A stretch of 64,000 nucleotides of DNA, taken from Parahoeflea olei (lineage in GTDB: Bacteria > Pseudomonadota > Alphaproteobacteria > Rhizobiales > Rhizobiaceae). Below, piece by piece: positions 34,590 to 43,174 of this stretch. The stretch spans positions 310,001 to 374,000 of the forward strand of contig NZ_LQZT01000012.1 in NCBI RefSeq assembly GCF_001703635.1, written 5' to 3'. The number at the start of each line of letters is the position of its first letter. Positions within the stretch are counted from its first letter, which is position 1. The translations under genes and the position numbers were made by a program. A model generated the notes under the pieces. That model did no database searches. It saw only the letters and a program-made list of their open reading frames with translations, and was not told the origin of the DNA.

Positions 34590-34607
34590 TATGTTCGCTC
34601 AAACATA
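34590..34607. promoter_or_regulatory. ModE-box-like inverted repeat upstream of modA
   Basis: TATGTT and AACATA are perfect complements separated by 6 bases, in the 68-base gap between the ModE-like gene and modA. E. coli ModE operators have a similar A/T-rich dyad ending in ATAACG, which is also present here (ACATAACG). Binding would allow repression of modABC when molybdate is plentiful. Inferred. Confidence 0.6.
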
Positions 34608-34629
34608 ACGAAACTGGAGTCCTGATCCC

Positions 34630-35409
34630 ATGTTTGCCCTCACACGTCGTGCCACAGTCGCCGCCGCCCTTGTCCTTGCCTCCACGCTGGCGCTGCCGGC
34701 AGCACAGGCCGAGGAAGTCACCGTCTTTGCCGCGGCCAGCATGAAGACCGCACTCGACGAAGTGGCGGCCGACTGGCAGGCGGAAACCGGCAACACCGCC
34801 GTCATTTCCTATGCGGGCAGCTCGGCGCTGGCCCGGCAGATCCAGGAGGGCGCGCCGGCCGATCTGTTCATTTCGGCTGCCGTCAACTGGATGGACACGC
34901 TCGAGGAAGCAAAGCTGATCAAGTCCGAAACGCGGGTCGACCTGCTCGGCAACACGCTGGTGCTGATCGGCCACGGCGCGGATGCGGCCGATGTCGAAAT
35001 CGCACCGGGCTTCGATCTTGCCGGCCTGCTCGGCGACAACCGGCTCGCCATGGCGCTGGTCGATTCGGTGCCGGCGGGCGTCTATGGCAAGGCGGCGCTC
35101 ACCAGCCTCGGCGTGTGGGACGCGGTCGAGCCGAAGGTGGCGCAGGCCGACAATGTGCGCGCGGCGCTGCAACTGGTGGCGACCGGCGAGGCGCCGATGG
35201 GCATCGTTTATGCCACCGATGCCGCGGCCGAGCCCGACGTGCGCGTGGTCGCGACCTTCCCGGCGGACTCCCATCCCGCCATCATCTATCCCGCTGCCGT
35301 GACCGCGGAATCCGCAAAGCCCGAGGCAGAGGCTTTCCTCGAGTATCTGTCCGGTGCTAAGGCTCGGTCGGCCTTTGAAGCCCAGGGATTTACGGTCTTG
35401 AAGAAATAA
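34630..35409 (+). CDS. modA: molybdate ABC transporter substrate-binding protein ModA
   Basis: This 259-residue periplasmic binding protein has a signal peptide (cleavage near AQAEE, residue 29). The ModA/WtpA type II fold shows TVFAAASMKTALDEVA, the SYAGSSALARQIQEGAPADLFISA ligand region, and the DSVPAGVYGKAALTSLG segment. It binds molybdate or tungstate. It is followed by modB after 4 bases. Confidence 0.93.
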   Translation: MFALTRRATVAAALVLASTLALPAAQAEEVTVFAAASMKTALDEVAADWQAETGNTAVISYAGSSALARQIQEGAPADLFISAAVNWMDTLEEAKLIKSETRVDLLGNTLVLIGHGADAADVEIAPGFDLAGLLGDNRLAMALVDSVPAGVYGKAALTSLGVWDAVEPKVAQADNVRAALQLVATGEAPMGIVYATDAAAEPDVRVVATFPADSHPAIIYPAAVTAESAKPEAEAFLEYLSGAKARSAFEAQGFTVLKK

Positions 35410-35413
35410 GCGG

Positions 35414-36136
35414 ATGCTCGATGCTTTGCCGGATTGGCTCGCCACGGCCCTGAGCCATGACGAGTGGCGCGCGGTTGCGCTTTCGCTCAGGGTGTCGTTC
35501 TGGGCGACGCTCGCAAGCCTGCCGCTGGGCATACTGGTGGCCTATGTGCTGGCCCGTTGCGAGTTCTGGGGCAAGCAGGCGCTCAACGGGCTGGTGCACC
35601 TGCCGTTGATCCTGCCGCCCGTGGCCACAGGCTACCTTCTGCTCATCACGTTCGGGCGGAAGGGGCCGGTCGGCGCGGCGCTTGACGAGCACCTGGGCAT
35701 CGTGCTCGCCTTTCGCTGGACCGGGGCGGCCCTCGCGGCGGGCGTGATGGCGTTCCCGCTGATGGTGCGGGCGATCCGGCTTGCCATCGAGGCGGTCGAT
35801 CCGAAGCTCGAACAGGCTGCTTCGACGCTCGGGGCCTCGCGGCCCTGGGTGTTTGCGACGGTGACGCTGCCGCTGATCCTGCCGGGCGTGATCGCCGGCG
35901 CGATCCTGGCATTCGCCAAGGCGATGGGCGAGTTCGGCGCCACCATCACCTTCGTCTCCAACATTCCGGGCCAGACCCAGACATTGCCATCCGCGATCTA
36001 CAGCTTCCTGCAGGTGCCGGGCGGCGACGCCAAGGCGATGCAGCTGGTGCTGATCGCCATTGCGATCGCGCTCACCGCGCTGTTCCTGTCGGAATGGCTG
36101 GGCCGCAGCGTGGCGCGCAGGATTGCCGGCTCATGA
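35414..36136 (+). CDS. modB: molybdate ABC transporter permease ModB
   Basis: This 240-residue inner-membrane permease has about five to six helices and the binding-protein-dependent transport signature EAASTLGASRPWVFATVTLPLILPG (slightly varied as EQAASTLG) in the cytoplasmic loop. It forms the molybdate channel. It overlaps modC by 4 bases. Confidence 0.93.
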   Translation: MLDALPDWLATALSHDEWRAVALSLRVSFWATLASLPLGILVAYVLARCEFWGKQALNGLVHLPLILPPVATGYLLLITFGRKGPVGAALDEHLGIVLAFRWTGAALAAGVMAFPLMVRAIRLAIEAVDPKLEQAASTLGASRPWVFATVTLPLILPGVIAGAILAFAKAMGEFGATITFVSNIPGQTQTLPSAIYSFLQVPGGDAKAMQLVLIAIAIALTALFLSEWLGRSVARRIAGS

Positions 36137-37221
36137 GCCTTTCCGTCAGCATCAGGCACAGTTTCGGTGCATTTTCGATCGATGTCGGGTTCGAAGCACC
36201 CACCGGGGTGACCGCGCTGTTCGGCCGTTCCGGCTCGGGCAAGACCACGGTCATCAACGCGGTTGCCGGGCTGCTCCGGCCGCAATCGGGCCATGTGACG
36301 CTCGACGGTCGGGTGCTGTTCAATTCGGACACCAATGCTTTCACCCCGGTGCACCGCCGTCGCCTGGGCTATGTGTTCCAGGAGGGGCGGCTGTTTCCGC
36401 ATCTCAGCGTCCGGCAAAATCTCGCTTATGGCCGCTGGTTCGCGCCGCGCGAGGCGGGCAGCGCGGGCGATCATGTGATCGAGATGCTCGGCATCGGCGC
36501 CTTGCTCGACCGCCGGCCCGGCGCGCTCTCGGGCGGCGAAAAGCAGCGGGTGGCGATCGGGCGGGCGCTGCTCGCGCGGCCGAAACTGCTCCTGATGGAC
36601 GAGCCGCTGGCGGCCCTCGACGAGGAGCGCAAGGCGGAGATCCTGCCCTATCTCGAACGCCTGCGCGACGAGACGGATATTCCGATCCTCTATGTCAGCC
36701 ACTCGATGGTGGAGGTCGCGCGGCTCGCGACCACGCTGGTGTTGATCGAGGCGGGGCATGTGGTCCGGGCCGGCCCCGCCGCGGAGGTGTTGTCCGATCC
36801 CGAAAGCGTGCCGACGCTCGGGGTCCGAACGGCGGGCGCCTCGCTGCACGCGATCGTCGCGGCGCAGGAGGAGGACGGCTTGACCCGGCTTGAAACCTCC
36901 GCCGGGCGGTTGCTCATCCCCCGGGTCGAGGCCGAGATCGGGGCTCGGCTTGCGATCCGCATTCCCGCGCAGGACGTGATCCTGTCGCGCACGCGGCCCG
37001 AAGGCCTGTCCGCGCTCAACATCCTGCCCGCGAAGGTGACTGCGGTGCGGCTCGGCGAGGGGCCCGGCGCGATCGTCCAGCTCAAGGCCGGCGACGACCT
37101 CATTCTCGCGCGGATCACCCGGCGTTCGGCGCTCGCACTTGAGCTTGCACCCGGCGCCGATTGTTTTGCGATCCTGAAAACCGTGTCGGTGGCGCAGACC
37201 AATGTCGGCGGCGCCGGCTGA
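36133..37221 (+). CDS. modC: molybdate ABC transporter ATP-binding protein ModC
   Basis: This 362-residue ATPase has Walker A GRSGSGKTTVI, signature LSGGEKQRVAIGRALL, Walker B LLLMDEPLAALD, and a C-terminal molybdate-binding TOBE (Mop-like) domain (about 295-355; LSALNILPAKVTAV). The ATG at 36133 overlaps the modB stop. The C-terminal domain can gate transport by trans-inhibition at high molybdate. It ends the mod operon, 18 bases from the converging btaB gene. Confidence 0.93.
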   Translation: MSLSVSIRHSFGAFSIDVGFEAPTGVTALFGRSGSGKTTVINAVAGLLRPQSGHVTLDGRVLFNSDTNAFTPVHRRRLGYVFQEGRLFPHLSVRQNLAYGRWFAPREAGSAGDHVIEMLGIGALLDRRPGALSGGEKQRVAIGRALLARPKLLLMDEPLAALDEERKAEILPYLERLRDETDIPILYVSHSMVEVARLATTLVLIEAGHVVRAGPAAEVLSDPESVPTLGVRTAGASLHAIVAAQEEDGLTRLETSAGRLLIPRVEAEIGARLAIRIPAQDVILSRTRPEGLSALNILPAKVTAVRLGEGPGAIVQLKAGDDLILARITRRSALALELAPGADCFAILKTVSVAQTNVGGAG

Positions 37222-37239
37222 CGGCGGGGCGGGTGAGAC

Positions 37240-37893
37240 TTACGGCAGGCGGATCACGCCGATCCGGGCATAGTCGCGGTAGAGCGTGGAAAAGCCGAGT
37301 TCGCCGTGGTGGCGGGCTGCCAGCGAGGCCATGACGTCGCCGAGATCCGCCCGTGGCGTGACCTGGAATTTCGCAAGCCAGGCCTTCAGGCCGCGGCCGA
37401 ACCAGGCGGGCAGGGCGGATTGCTCCCCGAAATCGACCACATGCAGCTCGCCGCCCGGGGCCACGGCAGCGAGCGCCTGTTCGAGGGCGGCTTCCCAGCC
37501 GGGGATCATCGACAGGCTGTAGGACAGGAACACCCGGTCGAAGCGCGCGGTCCCGAACAGCTGGCGCGCGTCAAAGCCGGTTGCGTCGCCCTGGGCGAGC
37601 CGCACCCGGCCGGAGAGGCCGGCGCGGGCGATCACGGAGGCCGCGGATTTGAGCATTTCCGAGGAAATATCGATGCCATGGAGCCGGGCATCGGGATAGG
37701 TGGCGGCGGTCAGCACCAGGTTGCGCGCGGTGCCGCAGCCGATCTCGAGCACGGTTCCGCCCGCGGGCGGCTTCAGGCTCTCGATCAGGTCGTTGCGGCC
37801 GAGCAAATAGTAGCGGCGCGTGAGGTCGTAGATATGGCGCTGGTGACGGTAGATCCCGTCCATGGTGCGGGCATGGGCGGAGATCGCGCTCAT
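37240..37893 (-). CDS. btaB: betaine-lipid N-methyltransferase BtaB
   Basis: This 217-residue class I SAM-dependent methyltransferase has motif I VLEIGCGTARNLV (near residues 48-60) and the post-motif acidic residue in GIDISSEML. Located immediately after btaA with a 4-base overlap, it matches BtaB. That enzyme methylates diacylglyceryl-homoserine three times to give the betaine lipid DGTS, a phosphorus-free membrane lipid. The N-terminal MDGIYRHQRHIYDLTRRYYLLGR block is typical of the family. Expression is expected under phosphate starvation together with plcP and btaA. Confidence 0.9.
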   Translation of the reverse strand: MSAISAHARTMDGIYRHQRHIYDLTRRYYLLGRNDLIESLKPPAGGTVLEIGCGTARNLVLTAATYPDARLHGIDISSEMLKSAASVIARAGLSGRVRLAQGDATGFDARQLFGTARFDRVFLSYSLSMIPGWEAALEQALAAVAPGGELHVVDFGEQSALPAWFGRGLKAWLAKFQVTPRADLGDVMASLAARHHGELGFSTLYRDYARIGVIRLP

Positions 37894-39134
37894 GCGGCGG
37901 CGTCGCGTTTGACGTGCAGGTGAAAGCCGCCATAGATCGCCGAGCGGTCGCGGGCGCCGAGCTTGAGGCTTTGGTCTGCGCGGTAGTCCCATTTGTCGAG
38001 AATGCCGTCGGGCACGCGGCCCTTGAGCGGCGAGGCGGCGGCCGCGGTGCGGTAGATCACGCGCGCGCCGGGGGCAGCGGTGCGGGTGATTTCGGCCCAC
38101 AGGTCCGCAAGCTGCCGGTCGGTCATCCAGTCCTGGGCGTCGAGCAGCACGAAGGCATCCACGGAGCCCGCGGCGCGGTTTGCGAGCAGCGTGGTGATGC
38201 TGTCGTTGACGATGCTGACGCGTCCGGCATTGCGGCGCAGGGTCTCGAAATGGCGGGCCTCGAGATAGGGCGGCAGGCTCGCCTCCGCGCCGGGCTGATA
38301 GCCGCGGCCGAAGGCCTGCCAGGCGAAATAATTGTCCTTGAGCGGAAAGCCGCAGGCGAGCCGTTCGGTGCGGGTCCTGAGCGCGCCGATCATGCCTTCG
38401 GCGTCGTCGCCGGCAAGCGCCTCGTATTGCGCGGGCGGAATGCCGAGGCCGAACAGCGAGGCGCGCATCGAGATCAGCGCCCGGAAGCTCCTGCTGTCGA
38501 AGATCGGGGCAATGCGCGCATCGAAGAAGGCGCGCTGCTTGTCCACGGTGTCCATGCGCAGCAACTCGCGCACATCGACGCCATGGAGCCGTGCGATCCC
38601 GTGGGCTGCGGCGATGAAGCGACCAAGCAGGCCGGTCCGGTAGAAGCCGCGGGTGAAACGGCCGATCCGGCGGCGACCATTGATCTCGCGCCCGTCCCAG
38701 TAGGCGCGCGTTGTGTCATCGAGATGCGGGCGGATGTGGCGTTCGTAGAGTTTGACGTTGGATTTGAGGTCGGCGTGGCGGAACAGGTTTGAAAACGAAG
38801 TATGGTCGGGCAGGTTGGCGGCCGCGGCGAGCTTGAGCCGGCCGAGCGCGACATGGGCGGGCGACAGATCGACCGCGATGATCTCTTTCGGCTCGGCCGT
38901 CAGGTAGGACAGCACGTTGCACGAGCCCGAGGCGATGGTGACCATGGTGTCGGTCGGCTTGAGCGCCAGCGCCTCCATGTCGATCAGCGGATCTTCCCAG
39001 ATCTGCGGATAGACCAGGCCGCGGAAGGCGGCGGAGAAGACGCGCTCGAGAAGGCCCGTCGCGGACAGGGCCGGGGTGCGCACCACGGCGCCGTCGATGC
39101 GGGCGCCGATGCCTGCAGTGTCGGTCATGGTCAT
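37890..39134 (-). CDS. btaA: S-adenosylmethionine:diacylglycerol 3-amino-3-carboxypropyltransferase BtaA
   Basis: This 414-residue enzyme transfers the aminocarboxypropyl group of S-adenosylmethionine to diacylglycerol, giving diacylglyceryl-homoserine, the first step of DGTS synthesis. Family marks are VYPQIWEDPLIDMEAL, TIASGSCNVLSYLTAEPKEI and AVDLSPAHVALGRLKL in the first third, and DAQDWMTDRQLADLWAEI near the end. Two possible ATGs lie at 39134 and 39128. It follows plcP by 37 bases and overlaps btaB, forming plcP-btaA-btaB. The diacylglycerol it uses can be supplied by PlcP. Confidence 0.93.
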   Translation of the reverse strand: MTMTDTAGIGARIDGAVVRTPALSATGLLERVFSAAFRGLVYPQIWEDPLIDMEALALKPTDTMVTIASGSCNVLSYLTAEPKEIIAVDLSPAHVALGRLKLAAAANLPDHTSFSNLFRHADLKSNVKLYERHIRPHLDDTTRAYWDGREINGRRRIGRFTRGFYRTGLLGRFIAAAHGIARLHGVDVRELLRMDTVDKQRAFFDARIAPIFDSRSFRALISMRASLFGLGIPPAQYEALAGDDAEGMIGALRTRTERLACGFPLKDNYFAWQAFGRGYQPGAEASLPPYLEARHFETLRRNAGRVSIVNDSITTLLANRAAGSVDAFVLLDAQDWMTDRQLADLWAEITRTAAPGARVIYRTAAAASPLKGRVPDGILDKWDYRADQSLKLGARDRSAIYGGFHLHVKRDAAA

Positions 39135-39171
39135 GGGGCAAGGCTCCTCGGGAAGGGGAAGGGGGTAGGCA

Positions 39172-39987
39172 TCAGGCGGCCTGGTCGCGGCCGGCGGTCA
39201 GCTGCTTGACCGCGCGGGGGCGGGCGAGCTGGCCCGCCTTTTCGGAAATGCGGCGCGACCAGTCGATGATTTCCAGCCGGCCATCGGCGTGTTCCACCAC
39301 GGCGGTGCAGCTTTCCACCCAGTCGCCGGTGTTGATGTAGCGCACGCCACCGCGCATCTCGTTGGCGGCGTGGTGGATGTGGCCGCAGATGACGCCGTCG
39401 GCACCGTGCTTGCGCGCTTCTTCGGCGAGCACCGCCTCGAAATCGGAGATGAAGTTGACAGCGCTCTTGACCTTGAGCTTGGCCCAGCGCGAGAACGACC
39501 AGTAGCGCAGGCCTAAGAGCCGACGCGAGCGGTTGTGCCACTTGTTGGCCCACATCGCGAGCCCATAGGCGATGTCGCCGAGATGGGCGAGCCAGCGGTG
39601 GTTCATCACCACCATGTCGAATTCGTCGCCGTGAATGACCAGGAGCCGCCGGCCGTCGGCGGTCTCGAACACGTCGCGTTCGCGCACTTCGATGCCGCCG
39701 AAATGGATGCCTGGATAGGTGCGCAGGATCTCGTCGTGATTGCCCGGCACATAGACGATGCGGGTGCCCTTGCGCGCCTTGCGCAACAGCTTCTGCACCA
39801 CGTCGTTGTGCGATTGCGGCCAGTAGAAGCCCTTGCGCTTCATGCGCCAGCAATCGACGATGTCGCCGACCAGGTAGATCGTATCCGCCTCGTGCTCGCG
39901 CAGGAAGTCGATCAGGATGTCGGCCTGGCAATCGGGCGTGCCGAGATGGATGTCGGAGAGGAATAGCGTTCTGAAATGTCTGGTCAC
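39172..39987 (-). CDS. plcP: metallophosphoesterase, probable phospholipase C PlcP
   Basis: This 271-residue calcineurin-like phosphoesterase has metal motifs D12-x-H14 (SDIHLG), GDIVDCW, GNHDE, HGDEFD and GHIHHA. Such proteins are commonly annotated as UDP-2,3-diacylglucosamine diphosphatase (LpxH-like). In Sinorhizobium meliloti the related PlcP is a phosphate-starvation phospholipase C that turns phosphatidylcholine and related lipids into diacylglycerol for DGTS. The place here, directly ahead of btaA-btaB and behind a Pho-box-like sequence, strongly favours the PlcP role. An LpxH/LpxI-type role in lipid A synthesis cannot be excluded from sequence alone. Confidence 0.82.
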   Translation of the reverse strand: MTRHFRTLFLSDIHLGTPDCQADILIDFLREHEADTIYLVGDIVDCWRMKRKGFYWPQSHNDVVQKLLRKARKGTRIVYVPGNHDEILRTYPGIHFGGIEVRERDVFETADGRRLLVIHGDEFDMVVMNHRWLAHLGDIAYGLAMWANKWHNRSRRLLGLRYWSFSRWAKLKVKSAVNFISDFEAVLAEEARKHGADGVICGHIHHAANEMRGGVRYINTGDWVESCTAVVEHADGRLEIIDWSRRISEKAGQLARPRAVKQLTAGRDQAA

Positions 39988-40044
39988 GGGGTCCCGCCTG
40001 AACCTTGAGCAATCGTCCCTGCGACAGGCTTAGACACGATTCCG

Positions 40045-40062
40045 TTTTCAGTTTTGTGACGG
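40045..40062 (-). promoter_or_regulatory. Pho-box-like direct repeat upstream of plcP-btaAB
   Basis: Read on the minus strand this is CCGTCACAAAACTGAAAA: CCGTCAC, 4 bases, CTGAAAA. The PhoB consensus is two CTGTCAT/C repeats spaced by 4 bases. The first unit has one mismatch, the second more. It lies 58 bases before the plcP start. PhoB binding is inferred. Confidence 0.5.
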
Positions 40063-40102
40063 TCTCCCCGACGGTCCCGAAAGCGGGCGCTCGGGCGGGG
40101 GC

Positions 40103-40834
40103 TTACGGCGCGGTGTCGATCATCAATTCCACCCGGTCCGCGGCGAAGCGGGATTCGCCGTAAAGCACCGGCCGGCCATCGGCGTCGATGTCGATGGCGC
40201 GGGTCAGCAGCACAATGGCGCCGGGCGAGAGCGCGAGCAGGCTCAGGTCCTCGCTCGAGGCATGGCGGGCCTCGACGGCGGTTGATTTGCGGGTGTAGTC
40301 GGCGACGCCGAGCCTCGCGAGTGCCGCCGTGATCGAGCCGGTCTCAGCGTAGACCTCGGCGATCGTGCCGAAGCGGGCGGCGTCGAACCAGGAGGTGGCC
40401 GACGAGATCGCCACGCTATCGGCCGAGGACACGGTTGCGAGTTCGACCACCGACGCCGCGTCGGGCAGGGCGAGGGCGCTTGCCACAGGCGGCGGGGCAG
40501 GCACGGTTCGGCTCGAAACGAGCTTTCCGGAACGGGTCTGCGCCTGATTTTCGAGCCCGGAGGAGAACCGGGTGCGCCGCCCGATCGGGTAGCGCAGGCG
40601 CTTGCGGTCATTGACGAAGGTGCCGCGGCCCTGTTCGGCGCGCAGGATGCCCTCCTTTTCGAGCGCGGCGATTGCCGCACGCACGGTGTGGCGATTGACG
40701 CCGAATGTTTCCGCAAGCGCTGTCTCCGGCGGCAGCTTCGCGCCGGCGCCAAGGCCGGGCAGCACCGCCTGGCGGATCTGGTCGGCCACCTGGCGCCACA
40801 GCGCCACCCCGGTGCGTCGTTCGAGCGTCTCCAA
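40103..40834 (-). CDS. phnF: phosphonate operon GntR/HutC-family regulator PhnF
   Basis: This 243-residue repressor has a winged helix-turn-helix (about residues 10-75; TALAETFGVNRHTVRAAIAALEKEGILRAEQGRGTFV is the GntR pattern) and a UTRA ligand-binding domain (about 95-240) of the HutC subfamily. It is divergent from phnG across 103 bases that contain a HutC-type operator. TTG start at 40834 behind AAGGA; no ATG is available in frame near it. It likely represses the phn genes and itself until a phosphonate- or phosphate-related ligand appears. Confidence 0.88.
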   Translation of the reverse strand: METLERRTGVALWRQVADQIRQAVLPGLGAGAKLPPETALAETFGVNRHTVRAAIAALEKEGILRAEQGRGTFVNDRKRLRYPIGRRTRFSSGLENQAQTRSGKLVSSRTVPAPPPVASALALPDAASVVELATVSSADSVAISSATSWFDAARFGTIAEVYAETGSITAALARLGVADYTRKSTAVEARHASSEDLSLLALSPGAIVLLTRAIDIDADGRPVLYGESRFAADRVELMIDTAP

Positions 40835-40853
40835 ACCGATTTTCCTTTTTGTG

Positions 40854-40871
40854 CTGTCACAGGCTCGTCAT
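40854..40871 (+). promoter_or_regulatory. Pho box in the phnF-phnG intergenic region
   Basis: CTGTCACAGGCTCGTCAT consists of CTGTCAC (exact consensus unit), 4 bases, and TCGTCAT (two mismatches). The 7-4-7 layout is that of PhoB sites. It lies 67 bases upstream of phnG and should activate the C-P lyase operon in low phosphate. Confidence 0.75.
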
Positions 40872-40906
40872 GTGGTCGCGCTAAGTGTATCGTAATTGAT
40901 ATGGTT

Positions 40907-40914
40907 GTCTAGAC
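40907..40914. promoter_or_regulatory. PhnF (HutC-type) operator
   Basis: GTCTAGAC is a perfect palindrome matching the HutC-subfamily core GT-N-TA-N-AC, set in TTGTCTAGACTA. It lies 24 bases before the phnG ATG, downstream of the Pho box, where a bound repressor would block transcription. A related GTCTAGTC occurs before phnC. Confidence 0.7.
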
Positions 40915-40937
40915 TAATAGACAAATAGGAGGTTTCG

Positions 40938-41435
40938 ATGACGGATGCGGAAGCCCGGCTAAGCGGGACGTCGGCGACCGGCGCGGCCCTAGAGGCCGTG
41001 AGCGCGCGGCAGCGGCGGCTGTCGGTGCTGGCCAAGGCCAGGACCAAGGATCTGCTCGCTTGCTGGAAGGACACCGGACTCGATCCCGCGGTCGAGGTGC
41101 TGCGCGGTCCCGAAAGCGGGCTGGTGGCGGTGCGCGGCCGCATCGGCGGTGGCGGGCAGCCGTTCCAGGTGGGCGAGATGTCGGCCACGCGCGTGACCGT
41201 GCGGATCGGCTCGGGCGAGATCGGCCATGCGATGGTCGCGGGCCGCGACGCCCGCAAGGCGCAACTGGCGGCGGTCATCGACGCGCTCGCGCAGGATCCG
41301 GCGCAGGCGGATCTGATCGAAAGCAGGATCATCGCCCCGCTCGAAAAAATCGCGGACGAAGCGGATCAGCGCCTGCGCGCCGAAACCGCGGCGACGCGGG
41401 TCAATTTCTTCACCATGGTCAGGGGAGAGGACTGA
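40938..41435 (+). CDS. phnG: C-P lyase core subunit PhnG
   Basis: This 165-residue subunit of the carbon-phosphorus lyase core complex (PhnGHIJ), with PhnI and PhnH, makes the ribosyl-1-phosphonate nucleotide intermediate. The family pattern RQRRLSVLAKARTKDL at the start and VTVRIGSGEIGHAMVAGRDARKAQLAAVIDAL in the middle are recognisable. AGGAGG lies just before the ATG. Its stop shares a base with phnH (TGATG), starting a tightly coupled operon. Confidence 0.94.
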   Translation: MTDAEARLSGTSATGAALEAVSARQRRLSVLAKARTKDLLACWKDTGLDPAVEVLRGPESGLVAVRGRIGGGGQPFQVGEMSATRVTVRIGSGEIGHAMVAGRDARKAQLAAVIDALAQDPAQADLIESRIIAPLEKIADEADQRLRAETAATRVNFFTMVRGED

Positions 41436-42049
41436 TGGTTGCCGCGACTGCTTCCGCCTATGAGGGCGGGTTTTCCGATCCGGTCGGCGCCGCGCAGACC
41501 GTGTTCCGCGCGCTGATGGATGCCATGGCGCGGCCCGGCTCGATCCAGCCGCTGCCGGATGTGGCGGTCCCGCCCGCGCCGCTTACGGCGTCGGCCGCGG
41601 CGCTGATTGCCACGCTCGCCGATGCCGACACGCCCGTCTGGCTCGATCCGCTGCTTGCCAAGGCGGACGCCGTGCGCGACTGGATCATCTTTCACACCGG
41701 CGCCCCGATCACCGCGCACCAGCCCGATGCCGCCTTCGCGCTGGTGGCTGCCCCCCAGAACCTCTCCGCGCTCAACGGGTTTGCGCTCGGCACCCAGGAC
41801 TATCCGGACCGGTCGACGACCGTGATCCTGCAGGTCGACACGCTCGCCGCCGGCGCGCCGCTCAGCTTCGAAGGCCCGGGCATCGAAAGTCGCGTCAAGA
41901 TCGCGCCGGCGCCGATGCCGCAGCATTTTGGCGCACAATGGGCCGCCAACCGGCAGGCCTTTCCGCGCGGCATCGACCTGGTGCTTGCCGCGCCCGGCGC
42001 GGTGGCCGCGCTGCCGCGCAGCGCCCGCCTGATCCGACAGGAGGCTTGA
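41435..42049 (+). CDS. phnH: C-P lyase core subunit PhnH
   Basis: This 204-residue protein has the PhnH start (GGFSDPVGAAQTVFRALMDAMARPGS) and the later QDYPDRSTTVILQVD and GPGIESR segments. PhnH is a structural subunit of the PhnGHIJ core that sits at the periphery. The ATG at 41435 overlaps the phnG stop by one base; phnI begins 3 bases after its stop. Confidence 0.94.
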   Translation: MVAATASAYEGGFSDPVGAAQTVFRALMDAMARPGSIQPLPDVAVPPAPLTASAAALIATLADADTPVWLDPLLAKADAVRDWIIFHTGAPITAHQPDAAFALVAAPQNLSALNGFALGTQDYPDRSTTVILQVDTLAAGAPLSFEGPGIESRVKIAPAPMPQHFGAQWAANRQAFPRGIDLVLAAPGAVAALPRSARLIRQEA

Positions 42050-42052
42050 AAA

Positions 42053-43174
42053 ATGTATGTTGCCGTCAAGGGCGGGGAAGCCGCCATCACCAATGCCCAC
42101 CGCCTGCTCGCAGCCCGCCGCCGCGGCGACACGGACGTGCCGGGGCTTACGCTCGCCCAGATCGCCGGGCAGTTGTCGCTTGCCGTCGACCGGGTGATGG
42201 GCGAGGGCTCGCTCTACGATCCGGAACTTGCCGCCCTTGCCGTCAAGCAGGCGCGCGGCGACCTGATCGAGGCGGTGTTTCTGCTCAGGGCCTACCGCAC
42301 CACGCTGCCGCGCTTCGGCCATTCCGAGCCGGTCGACACCTGCGCGATGGTGGTCGAACGGCGGATTTCGGCGGTCTACAAGGACCTGCCCGGCGGGCAG
42401 CTGCTTGGCCCCACCTTCGACTACACGCATCGCTTGCTCGACCCGACGCTTGCCGGCGACGAGCCGGTGGAGGCGCCCGCCACTGCCACCGCCGGCAGCG
42501 AGAAGGTCACACGGGTCTCCGACATTCTCGGCGACGAGGGTCTGATCGAGGAGGATGCGATGCTCGACGCGTCCCGGCCGGTGGCCGACATCACCCGCAC
42601 GCCGATGGAGTTTCCGATGGAGCGGGACGCGCGGCTGCAGACGCTCGCGCGCGGCGACGAGGGGTTCCTGCTTGCGCTCGCCTATTCGACCCAGCGCGGC
42701 TATGCGCGCAGCCATCCCTTCGCGGGCGAAATCCGCATCGGCGAGGTCGATGTCGAGGTGACGATCCCGGAGTTGGGTTTCGCCGTCGTGATCGGCCGGA
42801 TCCGGCTCACGGAGTGCCAGATGGTCAACCAGTTCAAGGGCTCGGCCAAGGCGCCGCCGCAGTTCACCCGCGGCTACGGGCTGGTCTTCGGCCAGGCCGA
42901 GCGCAAGGCCATGGCGATGTCGCTCTGCGACCGGGCGCTGCGTGCCTCCGAACTCGGCGAGGACATTGTCGCCCCCGCCCAGGACGAGGAATTCGTGCTG
43001 TCGCATTGCGACAATGTGCAGTCGACCGGCTTCGTCGAACATCTGAAACTGCCGCATTACGTCGATTTCCAGGCCGAGCTCGATCTGGTGCGGCGCATGC
43101 GGGCCGAGCATTTCAAGGCTGCCGCCTCCACCGATGACGCGGCGACGGACGACACGCAGGAGGCCGCCGAATGA
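42053..43174 (+). CDS. phnI: C-P lyase core subunit PhnI
   Basis: This 373-residue PhnI, a nucleosidase-type subunit, displaces adenine of ATP with the phosphonate, helped by PhnG and PhnH. It has the family start MYVAVKGGEAAI, then RRGDTDVPGLTLAQIAGQL, LLDPTLAGDEPV and MVNQFKGSAKAPPQFTRGYGLVFGQAERKA near residue 260-290. It overlaps phnJ by 4 bases. Intact and of normal length. Confidence 0.95.
   Translation: MYVAVKGGEAAITNAHRLLAARRRGDTDVPGLTLAQIAGQLSLAVDRVMGEGSLYDPELAALAVKQARGDLIEAVFLLRAYRTTLPRFGHSEPVDTCAMVVERRISAVYKDLPGGQLLGPTFDYTHRLLDPTLAGDEPVEAPATATAGSEKVTRVSDILGDEGLIEEDAMLDASRPVADITRTPMEFPMERDARLQTLARGDEGFLLALAYSTQRGYARSHPFAGEIRIGEVDVEVTIPELGFAVVIGRIRLTECQMVNQFKGSAKAPPQFTRGYGLVFGQAERKAMAMSLCDRALRASELGEDIVAPAQDEEFVLSHCDNVQSTGFVEHLKLPHYVDFQAELDLVRRMRAEHFKAAASTDDAATDDTQEAAE

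Noticed and set aside
39172..39987. LpxH/UDP-2,3-diacylglucosamine hydrolase as the primary call
   Set aside because: The metal motifs fit both activities, but cotranscription with btaA-btaB and the Pho-box-like site favour PlcP; LpxH-like activity is kept only as an alternative.
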